Part shown: positions 7,975-16,257 of the stretch, in pieces
Position numbering within the stretch: position 1 is the stretch's first letter
Layout of the letters: the number at the start of each line of letters is the position of its first letter
Assembly (NCBI RefSeq): GCF_029623395.1
Contig: NZ_JAPYKK010000001.1
Span: 124,001-188,000, forward strand
Direction of reading: 5' to 3'
Origin: Sphingomonas echinoides
GTDB taxonomy: Bacteria > Pseudomonadota > Alphaproteobacteria > Sphingomonadales > Sphingomonadaceae
Length of the DNA stretch: 64,000 nt
The notes under the pieces: model-generated
The model's database searches: none
Told to the model about the DNA's origin: nothing
What the model saw: only the letters and a program-made list of their open reading frames with translations
Made by a program: the position numbers and the translations under genes

Positions 7975-9396
7975 ATGAAAACCCTTTTGCTCACCGGCCT
8001 CTCCGCGCTCGCGCTCTCCGCCTGCGCCGCCGGGCCGACCTACGTCGCGCCGCTCCCGCCCCCCAAGGCGGCCGCCCCATTCGCCACCACCAGCGCCGCG
8101 ACCGTGACCGCCGCGCCCGACGACGACTGGTGGCGGATGTACCGCGATCCCGTCCTGGACGGCCTGGTCGCGGATGCGCTCGCCGCCAACACCGACCTGC
8201 GCGTCGCGGTCGCGCGGCTCGACAGCGCGGGCGCGTCGCTGCGCGGCGCCAAGACCGATCGCGAACCGCAGATCAACGCGGGCGCGAGCGGCAATTATGC
8301 GCGCACCTCGCAGCTCCAGAACCTCCCCGGTCTCGACCGCGAGCGCGCGACCTACGATGTCGGACTCAACGTGAGCTACGAAGTCGATCTTGCCGGACGT
8401 GTCCGCCGGGGTGTCGAGGCGGCGCGCGGCGATGTCGGCGCGGCGCAGGCGGATGCCGATGCGGTGCGCGTCTCGATCGTCGCGGCGACCACCCGCGCCT
8501 ATGTCGACGCCGCGTCGTCCGCCGAACGGCTCGGCGTCGCCCGCCGCATCGTCGACCTACTCGACAAGTCCACGACCTTGACCGGCAAGCGCGTCGAGGC
8601 AGGACGCGCCGCCAGGCTCGATGAAGTGCGGATCGCCGCGCTGCGCAGCCAGCGCGCCGCGCTCATCCCGCAAATCGAAGCCGAGCGGCAAGCCGCGCTG
8701 TTCCGGCTCGCGACGCTGACCGGGCGTACCCCGCAGGATCTTCCCGCCACCGCGGGCGCACGCACCACGACGCCGCGAATCGACCAGCCGATCCCGGTCG
8801 GCGACGGTGCGGCGTTGCTCGCGCGCCGTCCGGACGTTCGCGCCGCCGAACGGCGCCTCGCCGCCGCGACCGCGCGGATCGGGGTGCAGACGTCGCAGCT
8901 CTACCCGCAGATTTCGCTCGGCGGATCGATCGGGTCGACCGCGCTGACGGTGGGCGACATCTTCACTGGTGGTCCGGTCCGCTGGCTGGTCGGCCCCTTG
9001 CTCAACTGGACGCTCAACCAGTCCGCCGCGCGGGCGCGGATCGCGGGTGCGCAGGCGGATACGCGCGGTGCGCTCGCCAGCTTCGACGGCAGCGTGCTGG
9101 TCGCGCTCGAGGAAACCGAGACCGCGCTCTCCAATTACGCCCGCGAACTCGATCGCCGGACCCAGTTGCAGGCGGCGCGCGACAGTGCCGCCACCGCCGC
9201 GCGCATCACCCGGGCGCGACAACGCGAGGGCACGATCGACTTCCTCGAAGTGCTCGACGCCGAACGCACGTTCGCGGACAGCGATGCCGATCTTGCCAGC
9301 GCCGACGCCCGCATCGCGGACGCGCAAGTCGACCTGTTCCGGGCGCTCGGCGGCGGCTGGCAGCAACCCGATAGGGCACGCCCAACGCTCGGTTAA
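7975..9396 (+). CDS. Outer-membrane efflux lipoprotein (NodT/OprM family)
   Basis: A 473-residue outer-membrane factor that completes the tripartite pump. A lipoprotein signal peptide ends in a lipobox LSAC with Cys17. The DDDWWRMYRDPVLDGLV motif and paired OEP helices (about 60-260 and 270-460) are typical of NodT-family channels. The second copy contains the RRPDVRAAERRLAAATARIGV signature. ATG 7975 is only 8 nt after the permease stop, so the two are co-transcribed. The stop overlaps the stop of the convergent polysaccharide gene by a few bases at 9393-9396. Confidence 0.93.
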   Translation: MKTLLLTGLSALALSACAAGPTYVAPLPPPKAAAPFATTSAATVTAAPDDDWWRMYRDPVLDGLVADALAANTDLRVAVARLDSAGASLRGAKTDREPQINAGASGNYARTSQLQNLPGLDRERATYDVGLNVSYEVDLAGRVRRGVEAARGDVGAAQADADAVRVSIVAATTRAYVDAASSAERLGVARRIVDLLDKSTTLTGKRVEAGRAARLDEVRIAALRSQRAALIPQIEAERQAALFRLATLTGRTPQDLPATAGARTTTPRIDQPIPVGDGAALLARRPDVRAAERRLAAATARIGVQTSQLYPQISLGGSIGSTALTVGDIFTGGPVRWLVGPLLNWTLNQSAARARIAGAQADTRGALASFDGSVLVALEETETALSNYARELDRRTQLQAARDSAATAARITRARQREGTIDFLEVLDAERTFADSDADLASADARIADAQVDLFRALGGGWQQPDRARPTLG

Positions 9397-10823
9397 CGGT
9401 CCATCGACCGCTGAACGCGGCCGACCGGCGCGGCGCGGCCACGGTACCGCGCCGCGATTGTGGGGACCGGACGCTCGGGCGCACTCGCTGCGGGGATCGC
9501 GGTCAGCACGGCGAACAGGACCGCGATCTGCAAGCCGAAGTCGACCGACGTCGCACTCCCCACAAAGGGCACCATGCTGATCAGCAAGCTCCGTTTGGCG
9601 CCTGCGACCAACAGCCGATCCGCGAACCCGGCACGCGCTATCGGTTGGAACACGACATTGAGCAGGAACAGCCCCAACAGGGCCGTTCCGATCACCCCGG
9701 TCCCGCACACCAGCGCGACGATCCAGCTCGACGCGCGAGTCGAACCGACGCCCAGCCCGACCCCGCCCGTCGCGAAAAAGCCTTCGAGGCTGACCGTGTT
9801 CCAGTACAGCCGTTCCTCGAACGATCCGGTCGTGGTCTTCTGCACGACTGCGGCGTCGAAGATCTCGAGCAGATGCGCGCCGACGCCGGGCAATACGGTC
9901 ATCATCAGCCCCGCCGCGATCGCAAGCCCGGCCAGCACCGTGAGGTTGCCGACCAGACGCCCGGCCTCCGAACCGCCCTGTCCGCGCATCAGGAGGACGA
10001 TCGTATCGGACGTCAGGACCAGCAAAAACACCAGCAGGCCAGACAGTGCGCCCGACGACGTCGACATCGCCGCCATCGCGAGACAGGCCCAGCCGGTGAG
10101 CGGAGCAAGCCAGCGCCATGCGCGATCGAGCATCACTGCCGGACGCATCAGGACGATCATCGCGCCGAACGACAGCGTGACATAGCCGAAGCTCGATGCC
10201 TCGGGCTGCAAACCGACGACGCGGCGCGTGCCCGCCATGTCGGCATTGGTCAGCATCGCATAGCCGGCGGTCCGCAACGGCTCCAGCACGCTGCTGCCGT
10301 AGGTGACGATATCGGCGACGCCACTCAGCACCACCGCGATTCCGCCGATGATCAGCCCCTTCCGGAAGATCTCACGCCCGCTTTCGTCGGACAGCAGCAG
10401 ATACATCGCCAGCGTCATCAGGCAGGCGTTCGTCAGGTAGAGACCTTGCGTGAGATTTCCGGTGCCCGGCGCGAGTGGCATCGCTTGCTGGATGTTGAGC
10501 CCCATCGTCGGAACCCCGGCAAAAAGTCGCGGCGCCACCCCGGTGAGCAGGATGGCGTAGAGCATGAAGGCGATCAGAATCCCCAGATGTCGCCAGTCGA
10601 GCACAGCGTCCCACACGGCGGCAGGATCGCTCTTCAAAATCAGCCGGACGATCAGGAGGGAAGACAGGATCGTCGGCGGAATGAGGTTTATCCCACCGCT
10701 CATCGTCAACGGTACGACCGCGATCGTGCCGAGACTCATACTCGCAAACAGACCGTAGACGAGAATCCGGATTGGCATGCCGATGGCGAGAACGGCAAAT
10801 GCCCAGAACAGCGCAAGGACCAT
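9393..10823 (-). CDS. Polytopic O-antigen ligase/polymerase-like membrane protein
   Basis: A 476-residue integral membrane protein with about ten to twelve hydrophobic helices. A periplasmic loop in the middle (about 110-150) and a later loop (about 330-375) contain SFEERLYWNTVSLEGFFATGGVGLGVGSTRASS. The spacing of loops and the late G-x-G-x-G-S-T-R-x-S resemble Wzy polymerases and WaaL-like ligases used in exopolysaccharide or O-antigen assembly. ATG 10823 starts the first membrane helix; upstream codons would add an unlikely polar tail. It is divergent from a GT4 glycosyltransferase 42 bp away, so the two share a promoter region. Polymerase and ligase cannot be told apart here. Confidence 0.7.
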   Translation of the reverse strand: MVLALFWAFAVLAIGMPIRILVYGLFASMSLGTIAVVPLTMSGGINLIPPTILSSLLIVRLILKSDPAAVWDAVLDWRHLGILIAFMLYAILLTGVAPRLFAGVPTMGLNIQQAMPLAPGTGNLTQGLYLTNACLMTLAMYLLLSDESGREIFRKGLIIGGIAVVLSGVADIVTYGSSVLEPLRTAGYAMLTNADMAGTRRVVGLQPEASSFGYVTLSFGAMIVLMRPAVMLDRAWRWLAPLTGWACLAMAAMSTSSGALSGLLVFLLVLTSDTIVLLMRGQGGSEAGRLVGNLTVLAGLAIAAGLMMTVLPGVGAHLLEIFDAAVVQKTTTGSFEERLYWNTVSLEGFFATGGVGLGVGSTRASSWIVALVCGTGVIGTALLGLFLLNVVFQPIARAGFADRLLVAGAKRSLLISMVPFVGSATSVDFGLQIAVLFAVLTAIPAASAPERPVPTIAARYRGRAAPVGRVQRSMDR

Positions 10824-10865
10824 TTCGTTGTTACCAATACCGCAGGTCTGCGGTATCCATACTGT

Positions 10866-11975
10866 ATGAAGGTCCTCTTGAACATGCCGAGTCAAGCATC
10901 GGACAGACCGGGGGGCGTAGGGCGATTTGGACTTGAACTGACTCGACAGTTGCTTTCGCGAAATACGTACGCTTACTCCTTGCGGTCACAATTCTCGAAG
11001 AGTGACCTCGATCCTTCGTTTTCCGGTTTGAAGTGCGTCGAGACGATTGGTCGTGTTCGGCAGTTTGCACGCGAAGTCGTGGAATCTTCGCTCTATTCGC
11101 CATTTCGTGCGGTCTTTCGATCGAACGACCTCGTCGTCAATATCGATCCGCTCGGGATCTTCGCCGGGGGGCGCGCGCGCGTCACGATCGTCCACGACCT
11201 GTACTTTGCGACGATGCCGGCGCTGTACAGTCGGTTCGACATCGCAAAGGCGTGGCTGGTCTATCGGCTCGTCCTCAACCGCAGCACGCGGATCGTCGCG
11301 ATTTCGGAGTCCACCGGGAACGACATCAAACGGCACTTCCCCCATCTGGCACGCCGCGTCCGCGTCATCCTGTCGGATACGGCGATGGATGCCGCGCCGG
11401 ATCCGGCAACGCTCGCGCAGTGGAAAGACCAGCGCTTCGTCCTCGCGGTCGCCAACGCCAGCCCCAACAAGAACCTCGAAACGCTCGGACACGCCTTCTG
11501 CCGTGTCGCCGGGGCGGAACCCGGGCTGCTGCTCGTCCATGTCGGGAGCGATCCGGCGAACCGTCTGGCGGCGGTGATGGCGGAGCACGGCCTGTCGGAC
11601 CGGCTGGTCCGCCAGCGCGGCATTTCCGATCACGCGCTTGCGGCTTTGTACCGGTCAGCGCTGTGTCTGGTGACACCGTCGCTGTACGAAGGGTTTTGCC
11701 TGCCGCTCCTCGAGGCGCAACGCTATGGCTGCCCGGTGGTCTTTGCAGACGCGCCTGGCACCGCGGAGATCGGCGGGATTGGCGGGTTGCGGTTCGATCC
11801 GCGCGACGTTGCCGCCTTGGCGCGCTTGCTGGACCGCGTGATCCACAAGCCTTCGCTACGATCAGTAATGCGCGCGCGCGGGCATCGCAACGCGACGCGG
11901 TTTTCGTGGGAAAGAAGCGCGCTCGAGTATGAAACCGTCTTTGCAGAAGCGCTGAGCGAGATCGGCCGGGGGTAG
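10866..11975 (+). CDS. Glycosyltransferase family 4 (GT-B fold)
   Basis: A 369-residue cytosolic glycosyltransferase. The N-terminus has the Gly-rich loop GGVGRFGLELTRQLL expected in GT4 acceptor domains. The nucleotide-sugar domain carries the E-x7-E motif EGFCLPLLE and a VANASPNKNLETL strand-loop typical of mannosyl/rhamnosyl GT4 enzymes. The first ~80 codons are AT-richer than the rest, a mild compositional change around the divergent promoter. The frame is open far upstream, but ATG 10866 gives the canonical N-terminus. Probably acts in polysaccharide assembly with the divergent Wzy/ligase-like protein and the following GT2 enzyme. Sugar specificity is unknown. Confidence 0.88.
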   Translation: MKVLLNMPSQASDRPGGVGRFGLELTRQLLSRNTYAYSLRSQFSKSDLDPSFSGLKCVETIGRVRQFAREVVESSLYSPFRAVFRSNDLVVNIDPLGIFAGGRARVTIVHDLYFATMPALYSRFDIAKAWLVYRLVLNRSTRIVAISESTGNDIKRHFPHLARRVRVILSDTAMDAAPDPATLAQWKDQRFVLAVANASPNKNLETLGHAFCRVAGAEPGLLLVHVGSDPANRLAAVMAEHGLSDRLVRQRGISDHALAALYRSALCLVTPSLYEGFCLPLLEAQRYGCPVVFADAPGTAEIGGIGGLRFDPRDVAALARLLDRVIHKPSLRSVMRARGHRNATRFSWERSALEYETVFAEALSEIGRG

Positions 11976-11997
11976 CGAGCAAGCCGGCCCGGTCGCG

Positions 11998-12924
11998 CTA
12001 CAGGTCCAGAATGTTGGTCGGGTGCAATCGCCCGCGAAGCAGATCGCGCAGCGCGAGGACGTTGCCCTTCAACCGTCCCGCGCGATCGATCCACGGCTCC
12101 GGAAACCACGACCGCGCGAGGTTCTTGGCCGCATGGCGCGCGATGAAACGGAGCATCGCGGTCCGGCGCAACGTGCCCTTCCGCCACAGGTGGATCGGGT
12201 TCGCGACTTGCGAATAGCCCAGCTTCACGCCACTCGTCCGCCCGTGCTTGATCCCCTGATGAACGCCGGCGAAGGCGTTGGTGTAGGCGATCAAACCCCG
12301 CCCGACGAGCGCGCAACCGAAATCCACGTCCTCCAGCCATCCGTACAGCGGAAGCTGCTCATCGAACCGCACATCCCCGATCGCGCGCGATCGATAGACC
12401 ATGTTGCACCCGTAGAGCCCGCCTGGATGCGCCCGCACCCAGACCGGTGGCGGCGGGCAGCGATCATAGGCGTCGACCGCGGCAAGCGCGGTCGCATACG
12501 ACAGCCCCGCCCCGCCGATGCCATCGAGCAACAGATGCCCGGACGCCGCGATCAGATCGTCATTGGCGTGAAACAGCGCGACGATGTCCGCCACCGCCGT
12601 CCGCGACGGGACATAATCGTCATCGAAAAAGGCAACGATCTCCGCGCGATCGATCGCATGGGCCAACCCGGCGTTGCGCTGGATCGGCAATCCCTTGGGA
12701 CTGATGATCACGTCGCATTGCAAAGGCCAATCATCCAGGACCGGCAAGTCATCGGGACCGGACACCGCAATACAGAACAGGTCTGGAAGGCGAGTCTGGC
12801 GTTGCAGATGGTCTTTCCACTGCAAGATCTCGCGGGGTCGCCCGGTGCTCGCGATGATGATCGCCAGAGAAGGGCGCCGTTTCGCAAGCACGATTGATCG
12901 AGACTCCAGATGTCTCGACTCCAT
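11998..12924 (-). CDS. Glycosyltransferase family 2 (GT-A fold)
   Basis: A 308-residue GT2 enzyme. The nucleotide-binding domain begins at about residue 18 (PSLAIIIASTGRP), and the metal-binding DxD-type motif is in VAFFDDDYVP. The later GWLEDVDFGC contains the ED motif that supplies the catalytic base in GT2 enzymes. No membrane helices are evident, so it is a soluble or peripheral transferase. It is convergent with the GT4 gene, with a 22-nt gap between stops. No strong Shine-Dalgarno precedes ATG 12924, so the exact start is less certain. It fits the same exopolysaccharide or O-antigen patch. Confidence 0.87.
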   Translation of the reverse strand: MESRHLESRSIVLAKRRPSLAIIIASTGRPREILQWKDHLQRQTRLPDLFCIAVSGPDDLPVLDDWPLQCDVIISPKGLPIQRNAGLAHAIDRAEIVAFFDDDYVPSRTAVADIVALFHANDDLIAASGHLLLDGIGGAGLSYATALAAVDAYDRCPPPPVWVRAHPGGLYGCNMVYRSRAIGDVRFDEQLPLYGWLEDVDFGCALVGRGLIAYTNAFAGVHQGIKHGRTSGVKLGYSQVANPIHLWRKGTLRRTAMLRFIARHAAKNLARSWFPEPWIDRAGRLKGNVLALRDLLRGRLHPTNILDL

Positions 12925-12962
12925 GCACCATTGTTCTTGACCGGTCCAGCCGATCGCGGAGA

Positions 12963-13454
12963 CTAGCCGCTGATCAACCGTTCCGCTTCGCGCGCCAGCC
13001 GCCCCAGCGCCATCAGGTCGGGGGCTTCATCGCGCGGAACCATGTCGACGACGCAAAGCGCGCCCAGCGCATATCCCGCGCGATTGACCAGCGGAATGCC
13101 AGCATAGAAGCGCACGAACGGTGCCTCCGCGACGGTCGGAAACGATGCGTACCGTTCGTCCTTCCGCGCATCGAGGATGACGAGCGGCTCCCCCGGACGC
13201 AGGATGACTCGGTCGCAGATCGCGGAAGACCGCGGCGTCTCGGTCACGTCGATGCCATGCCCTGCCGCAATCCACTGCCGGTTCCGGTCAATGATCGACA
13301 CCGACGCGATCGGCGTACGCGCGAGGGCGGCGGCCTGCTCGACGATCCGTTTCAGCTCCCCTTCGCGTTCGGTCGTCGTCTTGCGCGCAGCATCGACCGC
13401 CATCTGGCGTCGCAATTCCAGCGCCGCGCCGTCCCGGCTCTCAAAATGCTGCAT
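12963..13454 (-). CDS. Stand-alone GAF domain protein
   Basis: A 163-residue protein made almost entirely of one GAF sensor domain. The typical strands and motifs are present: ARTPIASVSIIDRNRQWI, a CDRVILRPGEPLVILDA segment, and VRFYAGIPLVNRAGYALGALCVVD. A short helical linker stands at each end and there is no kinase, cyclase or DNA-binding output. Such proteins are found as partners of signalling proteins or as fragments of phytochrome-like kinases. ATG 13454 has GGAAG about 9 nt upstream. A single-domain response regulator lies 163 nt upstream on the same strand, which suggests a shared signalling role, but the pairing is inferred. Confidence 0.85.
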   Translation of the reverse strand: MQHFESRDGAALELRRQMAVDAARKTTTEREGELKRIVEQAAALARTPIASVSIIDRNRQWIAAGHGIDVTETPRSSAICDRVILRPGEPLVILDARKDERYASFPTVAEAPFVRFYAGIPLVNRAGYALGALCVVDMVPRDEAPDLMALGRLAREAERLISG

Positions 13455-13617
13455 CGTCTACGCTTCCGTACATCAAGTCCGCTTCCCCACCTTTGCTGTC
13501 GCAATCCTTAACGGTTCGTATCGACCTGTTCCTGCGACAAAAATCTTTGTGTCCATGGGCCGGGGCTGTCCTCTTACCGCGCCGCGCGACCACAGCGCGA
13601 AACGCCATCAGCAGCGG

Positions 13618-13983
13618 TTACGCCGTGATGGCATCGACCTCCTTGATGAAGGCCGCCATCCGGATCGTCTTGGTGAGGAAAACATCCGCACCCGCAGAGC
13701 GACACGAGTCCTCGTCCGTTTTACCGCTCAGGACCGTGATCGCCATGATCGGGATGTGCTGCGTCAGCGGGCTGGCCTTCAGCTGCCGAATGATCTCGCG
13801 CCCGTCGACATAGGGCAGCCGGATATCGGTTATGATCGCGTCGGGCTGCCGGGAAACCGCCTCGAGATAAGCCAGCCGTTCGTCGGGAACCAGAACCGGT
13901 TCATGCCCCGCCTTCTGGAGCCACGCCGCGAACAATTTGCGGTGCAGCATGTTATCTTCGATCACCAAGACCGTTTTCGTCAT
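13618..13983 (-). CDS. Single-domain response regulator (DivK/CheY-like)
   Basis: A 121-residue receiver domain with no output module. The acidic pocket is in VLVIEDNMLHRKLF, the phosphoacceptor aspartate in AIITDIRLPYVDG, the conserved Thr/Ser in MAITVLSG, and the lysine in VFLTKTIRM. The ED-N-x(2)-H start and DGxEI-type loop are like DivK/CpdR-class regulators of alphaproteobacteria. ATG 13983 is preferred to the GTG two codons upstream because AGAAGG sits about 9 nt before it. Its cognate kinase is not adjacent. The GAF gene downstream and the hybrid kinase at 40 kb are the only other signalling genes in the window. Confidence 0.9.
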   Translation of the reverse strand: MTKTVLVIEDNMLHRKLFAAWLQKAGHEPVLVPDERLAYLEAVSRQPDAIITDIRLPYVDGREIIRQLKASPLTQHIPIMAITVLSGKTDEDSCRSAGADVFLTKTIRMAAFIKEVDAITA

Positions 13984-14223
13984 ACGCACCTTCTCATCCC
14001 GATTATGACAGCTACGATAGGGACGATCGCAGCCCTTTTACAAGCGTTTGCAAAATACGCAGCGCTTTGCGGGTTCCGCGGAAAGGTTGCCGCCATTCAA
14101 GGGCTTGGAAACGGTGTTCGACAGGTCGCGCGATTGCCGCCGCGCGCGTGGCTCGGCCAGGTCCGCGCGTCCGACCGTCCGGCAATAGTTCCGGTTTCCG
14201 TTGCCGCGTGCGCCTGCTAGGCT

Positions 14224-15006
14224 GTGGCGGTGGACAATGTGAAGTTTCCTCCCGTAGCCGATGACAGCGACGCCGCCCCCGCGGTCGATCCCCCTGCCCG
14301 CCAGCCGCGCGGCAAAGGGCGACGGTTACGCGGCGCCATCGCGCACAAGCTCGGCGTGGCGATTCTGTCGGGCGAATTCGCCCCGGGCGAGACCCTGTCG
14401 AGCGAAGTCGTCTTCGCGGAAACGCTCGACGTTTCGCGCAGCGCGTACCGCGAGGGGATTCAGGTCCTGATCGCCAAGGGGCTGGTCGAAAGCCGCCCGA
14501 AGGCCGGAACGCGTGTCCTGCAGCGGGACAGATGGAACCTGCTCGACCCCGACGTCCTCGCCTGGGCATTCGCCGGCGAGCCGGATCCGCAACTCGTCCG
14601 CAGCCTGTTCGAATTGCGCGCGATCATCGAGCCCGCCGCCGCGGGGCTGGCCGCGACCAACCGCGATCGTGCCGATTTGAAACAGATGAAGGAAGCGCTG
14701 GCCGCGATGCGCCGCCATTCGCTCGCGACCGATCTTGGCCGCGCAGCGGACCGGCAGTTTCACGACGCGATCCTGCGGGCGACGCGCAACGATGCCTTGC
14801 GGGTGTTGAGCGCCTCGATCGGCGCGGCGGTCAGCTGGACCACGCAGTTCAAGCAACGGCTGCGCGCCCTTCCGCGCAACCCGATCCCGGATCACGTCGT
14901 CGTCTACGACGCGATCGTCGCCGCCGATCCGGTCGCGGCCAGCGCGGCGATGCGCCAGTTGGTCGATCTGGCGCTCGAAGACACGCAGAACGCGATGGCG
15001 CGCTGA
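14224..15006 (+). CDS. FadR-subfamily GntR transcriptional regulator (FCD domain)
   Basis: A 260-residue regulator. The winged helix-turn-helix (about residues 33-100) shows GVAILSGEFAPGETLSSEV and SRSAYREGIQVLIAKGLVESRPKAGTRV. The all-helical FCD effector domain (about 115-255) keeps the Asp/His metal-site residues in ELRAIIEP, DRQFHDAI and DHVVVYDAI. FadR-type FCD proteins usually sense sugar acids or other carboxylates. The start is GTG 14224 (or GTG 14230), both with a poor Shine-Dalgarno. It stands at the edge of the TonB/halogenase/xylosidase locus and could bind the TGGTA-N4-TACCA palindrome at 18090-18103, which fits GntR half-sites. Confidence 0.9.
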   Translation: MAVDNVKFPPVADDSDAAPAVDPPARQPRGKGRRLRGAIAHKLGVAILSGEFAPGETLSSEVVFAETLDVSRSAYREGIQVLIAKGLVESRPKAGTRVLQRDRWNLLDPDVLAWAFAGEPDPQLVRSLFELRAIIEPAAAGLAATNRDRADLKQMKEALAAMRRHSLATDLGRAADRQFHDAILRATRNDALRVLSASIGAAVSWTTQFKQRLRALPRNPIPDHVVVYDAIVAADPVAASAAMRQLVDLALEDTQNAMAR

Positions 15007-15027
15007 ACCCGCGCGCCACCGCTCACA

Positions 15028-16134
15028 TCAACGGCTGGACGTGGTGACCAGGTTCTTCCCGAAAAACGGGATCACATGGTCCTGGAAGCGGGCGGCGACA
15101 TCGCTGACATGCGTGCCCGGATAGATTTCGAAACTGTTGGCAATGCCGTAGCGATCCATCGCCGCATGCAGCTTGGCGGCATCGTCCTTCAACCCGTCCT
15201 GATCCCCGACATCGATCGCGATTGCGCGATACTGCCGGAGATTGCCGACATATTGGTCGACCATCGCAAGCGGCGCATTCGCCGCCCACCGCGCGAGCAC
15301 GTCGGGTTGCACCACGCCATTCTTGGTCGGCAGGTCGAGAAAGAAGGGTGGGTTCTTCGGGTTGGGCGACCAGGCGGCAGCCGTCGCAAATTGCGCGCGC
15401 CCGCCGAACGGCAACGCCGCCGCCGCCGCGCGCGTCTGCACCGCCTCCAGCGCCGCCCCGGCCTTCACGTCGAATTGCGCCGGATCGCGCGGCGACAGGC
15501 AGCACGGGCTCATCATGTAGATCGCCGCGAACAGATCGGGATGCCGCATCCCGATCCGCGTCGTGCCATACCCGCCCATCGAATGCCCGGCGAGACCGCG
15601 GCTGCGCCGGTCCGCGAGCGTGCGGTATTTCGCATCGATCGCGCGGATCAGGTCCCGCGTAATGAACGTCTCGAAATCGCCCGTCGTGACCGAACTCGAA
15701 TACATCGACCCGTTGTGGACCGTCTTGGAATCCGGAATCACGACGATCATCTCGGGCGCGCCCTTCGCGAACGCGCCTTCGATCGTCTGCGGCACGTGGA
15801 TCTCGCCGATCCACTGCTCCGCGCCGATCGAATAGCCGTGCAGCGCATACAGCACCGGATAGTGCCGGGTCGGGTTGGCGGCATAGCTCGGCGGCAGGAC
15901 GACGATGACGTCGCGGTCGGCCGCATTGCCTTCGAGATTGCCGACGAGGCTCGGCGCGTGGACCTTGATGCGTTCCATCACGACCGCGCGCGCGCCTGCA
16001 ACGGGCGCTGGCACGTGCGTCGGCACTTGCGCCACGGACGGCAAAGCCACCGCTGCCGTCATGGCAAGCGCAAAAACGCCGCGAAAAACGGTCCGGCGCG
16101 CACCCCGCGCCAGTGCTGAACGATCGTACCGCAT
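15028..16134 (-). CDS. Secreted esterase, alpha/beta-hydrolase (Esterase D / feruloyl-acetyl esterase-like)
   Basis: A 368-residue exported hydrolase of the Esterase-D (PF00756) type. An N-terminal signal peptide ends near ALPSVAQ (about residue 36). The catalytic serine is in the elbow GHSMGG (Ser185), the acid is probably in VGDQDGL, and the histidine in YPGTHVSD. A YPVLYALHG strand forms the oxyanion region. Members deacylate sugar esters (acetyl- or feruloyl-xylan) or S-formylglutathione; export and xylosidase neighbours favour polysaccharide de-esterification. ATG 16134 is chosen because GGGGGGGA lies about 8 nt upstream; ATGs at 16140 and 16149 are alternatives. Confidence 0.8.
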   Translation of the reverse strand: MRYDRSALARGARRTVFRGVFALAMTAAVALPSVAQVPTHVPAPVAGARAVVMERIKVHAPSLVGNLEGNAADRDVIVVLPPSYAANPTRHYPVLYALHGYSIGAEQWIGEIHVPQTIEGAFAKGAPEMIVVIPDSKTVHNGSMYSSSVTTGDFETFITRDLIRAIDAKYRTLADRRSRGLAGHSMGGYGTTRIGMRHPDLFAAIYMMSPCCLSPRDPAQFDVKAGAALEAVQTRAAAAALPFGGRAQFATAAAWSPNPKNPPFFLDLPTKNGVVQPDVLARWAANAPLAMVDQYVGNLRQYRAIAIDVGDQDGLKDDAAKLHAAMDRYGIANSFEIYPGTHVSDVAARFQDHVIPFFGKNLVTTSSR

Positions 16135-16257
16135 CTGCATCCCCCCCATTGTCGTTTCTGTGTGCTTGGCGTGCACCACCACCCTGATCGCGCGGCAGCG
16201 CCTTGTCCGTCTAATCGACCCGATCGTCAAACCCCGCGACGGTCGACCATCGCGATC

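Noticed and set aside
9645..10865. Extension of the GT4 gene upstream in the same open frame
   Set aside because: The added part overlaps the divergent membrane-protein gene antisense and reads as Arg/His/Gln-rich sequence; ATG 10866 gives a canonical GT4 N-terminus.
13504..13526. GGAAC...CGTT (minus strand) before the GAF gene as a general-stress EcfG promoter
   Set aside because: The spacer is 14 nt, shorter than the 16-17 nt expected for EcfG promoters, so I do not call it.
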